Notes under the pieces: generated by a model
Seen by the model: the letters and a program-made list of their open reading frames with translations, nothing else
Told to the model about the DNA's origin: nothing
The model's database searches: none
Source: Prevotellaceae bacterium
GTDB lineage: Bacteria > Bacteroidota > Bacteroidia > Bacteroidales > Bacteroidaceae
DNA: 7,109 bases
Assembly: GCA_021204885.1 (NCBI GenBank)
Contig: JAJPYP010000204.1
Span: forward strand, 1 to 7,109
Reading direction: 5' to 3'
Program-made: the position numbers and the translations under genes
Shown here: positions 7,097-7,109 of the stretch, piece by piece
Layout: every line of letters starts with the position of its first letter
How positions within the stretch are numbered: the first letter of the stretch is position 1

Positions 7097-7109
7097 GGGG
7101 GGGGGGGGG
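7097..7109 (+). other. Run of 13 G at the window end
   Basis: The window ends in 13 consecutive G, preceded by G-rich sequence including GGGG at 7088-7091. It is either a genuine homopolymer at which the assembly stopped, or a sequencing artefact such as the poly-G tails of two-colour chemistry. Nothing coding can be supported from 7028 to the end. Confidence 0.85.

Overview
The window looks like a whole or nearly whole contig from a high-GC member of the Bacteroidota, most likely order Bacteroidales. Three things point there: a large single-chain PurL; a Bacteroidales-type hybrid two-component system (HTCS), in which a periplasmic propeller sensor, histidine kinase, receiver and AraC domain are fused in one protein; and gene starts without convincing Shine-Dalgarno sequences. 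The GC content, which I judge by eye to be in the high 50s, is higher than in typical Bacteroides. I cannot name the genus.

Layout: four genes lie on the + strand, each overlapping the next. (1) Bases 3-1895 encode the C-terminal 630 residues of purL, the purine biosynthesis enzyme FGAM synthase; its 5' half lies off the left edge. (2) Bases 1892-5920 encode a complete 1342-residue HTCS that starts inside the purL stop codon (ATGA). (3) Bases 5901-6482 and (4) bases 6479-7027 encode two short single-domain CHR (chromate transporter family) membrane proteins, again joined by an ATGA overlap. After the last stop codon, an 82-base tail holds an AT-rich perfect inverted repeat, a small GC-rich hairpin and a run of 13 G that ends the window.

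How the genes may work together: the two CHR proteins very probably pair into one oxyanion transporter. The HTCS would sense a periplasmic ligand and bind DNA directly through its AraC domain. HTCSs usually sit beside polysaccharide-utilisation loci (SusC/SusD and glycoside hydrolases), but none is visible here. This one is instead packed between a housekeeping purine gene and the CHR pair. Co-transcription is strongly suggested by the overlaps. Control of the CHR pair by the HTCS is only an inference.

There is no RNA gene, CRISPR array, mobile element or gene-free stretch over 300 bases. The most noteworthy points are the unusual operon, the short Lys-Gln-Asp repeat at the HTCS C-terminus that overlaps the transporter's initiation region, and the structured, G-rich contig end.
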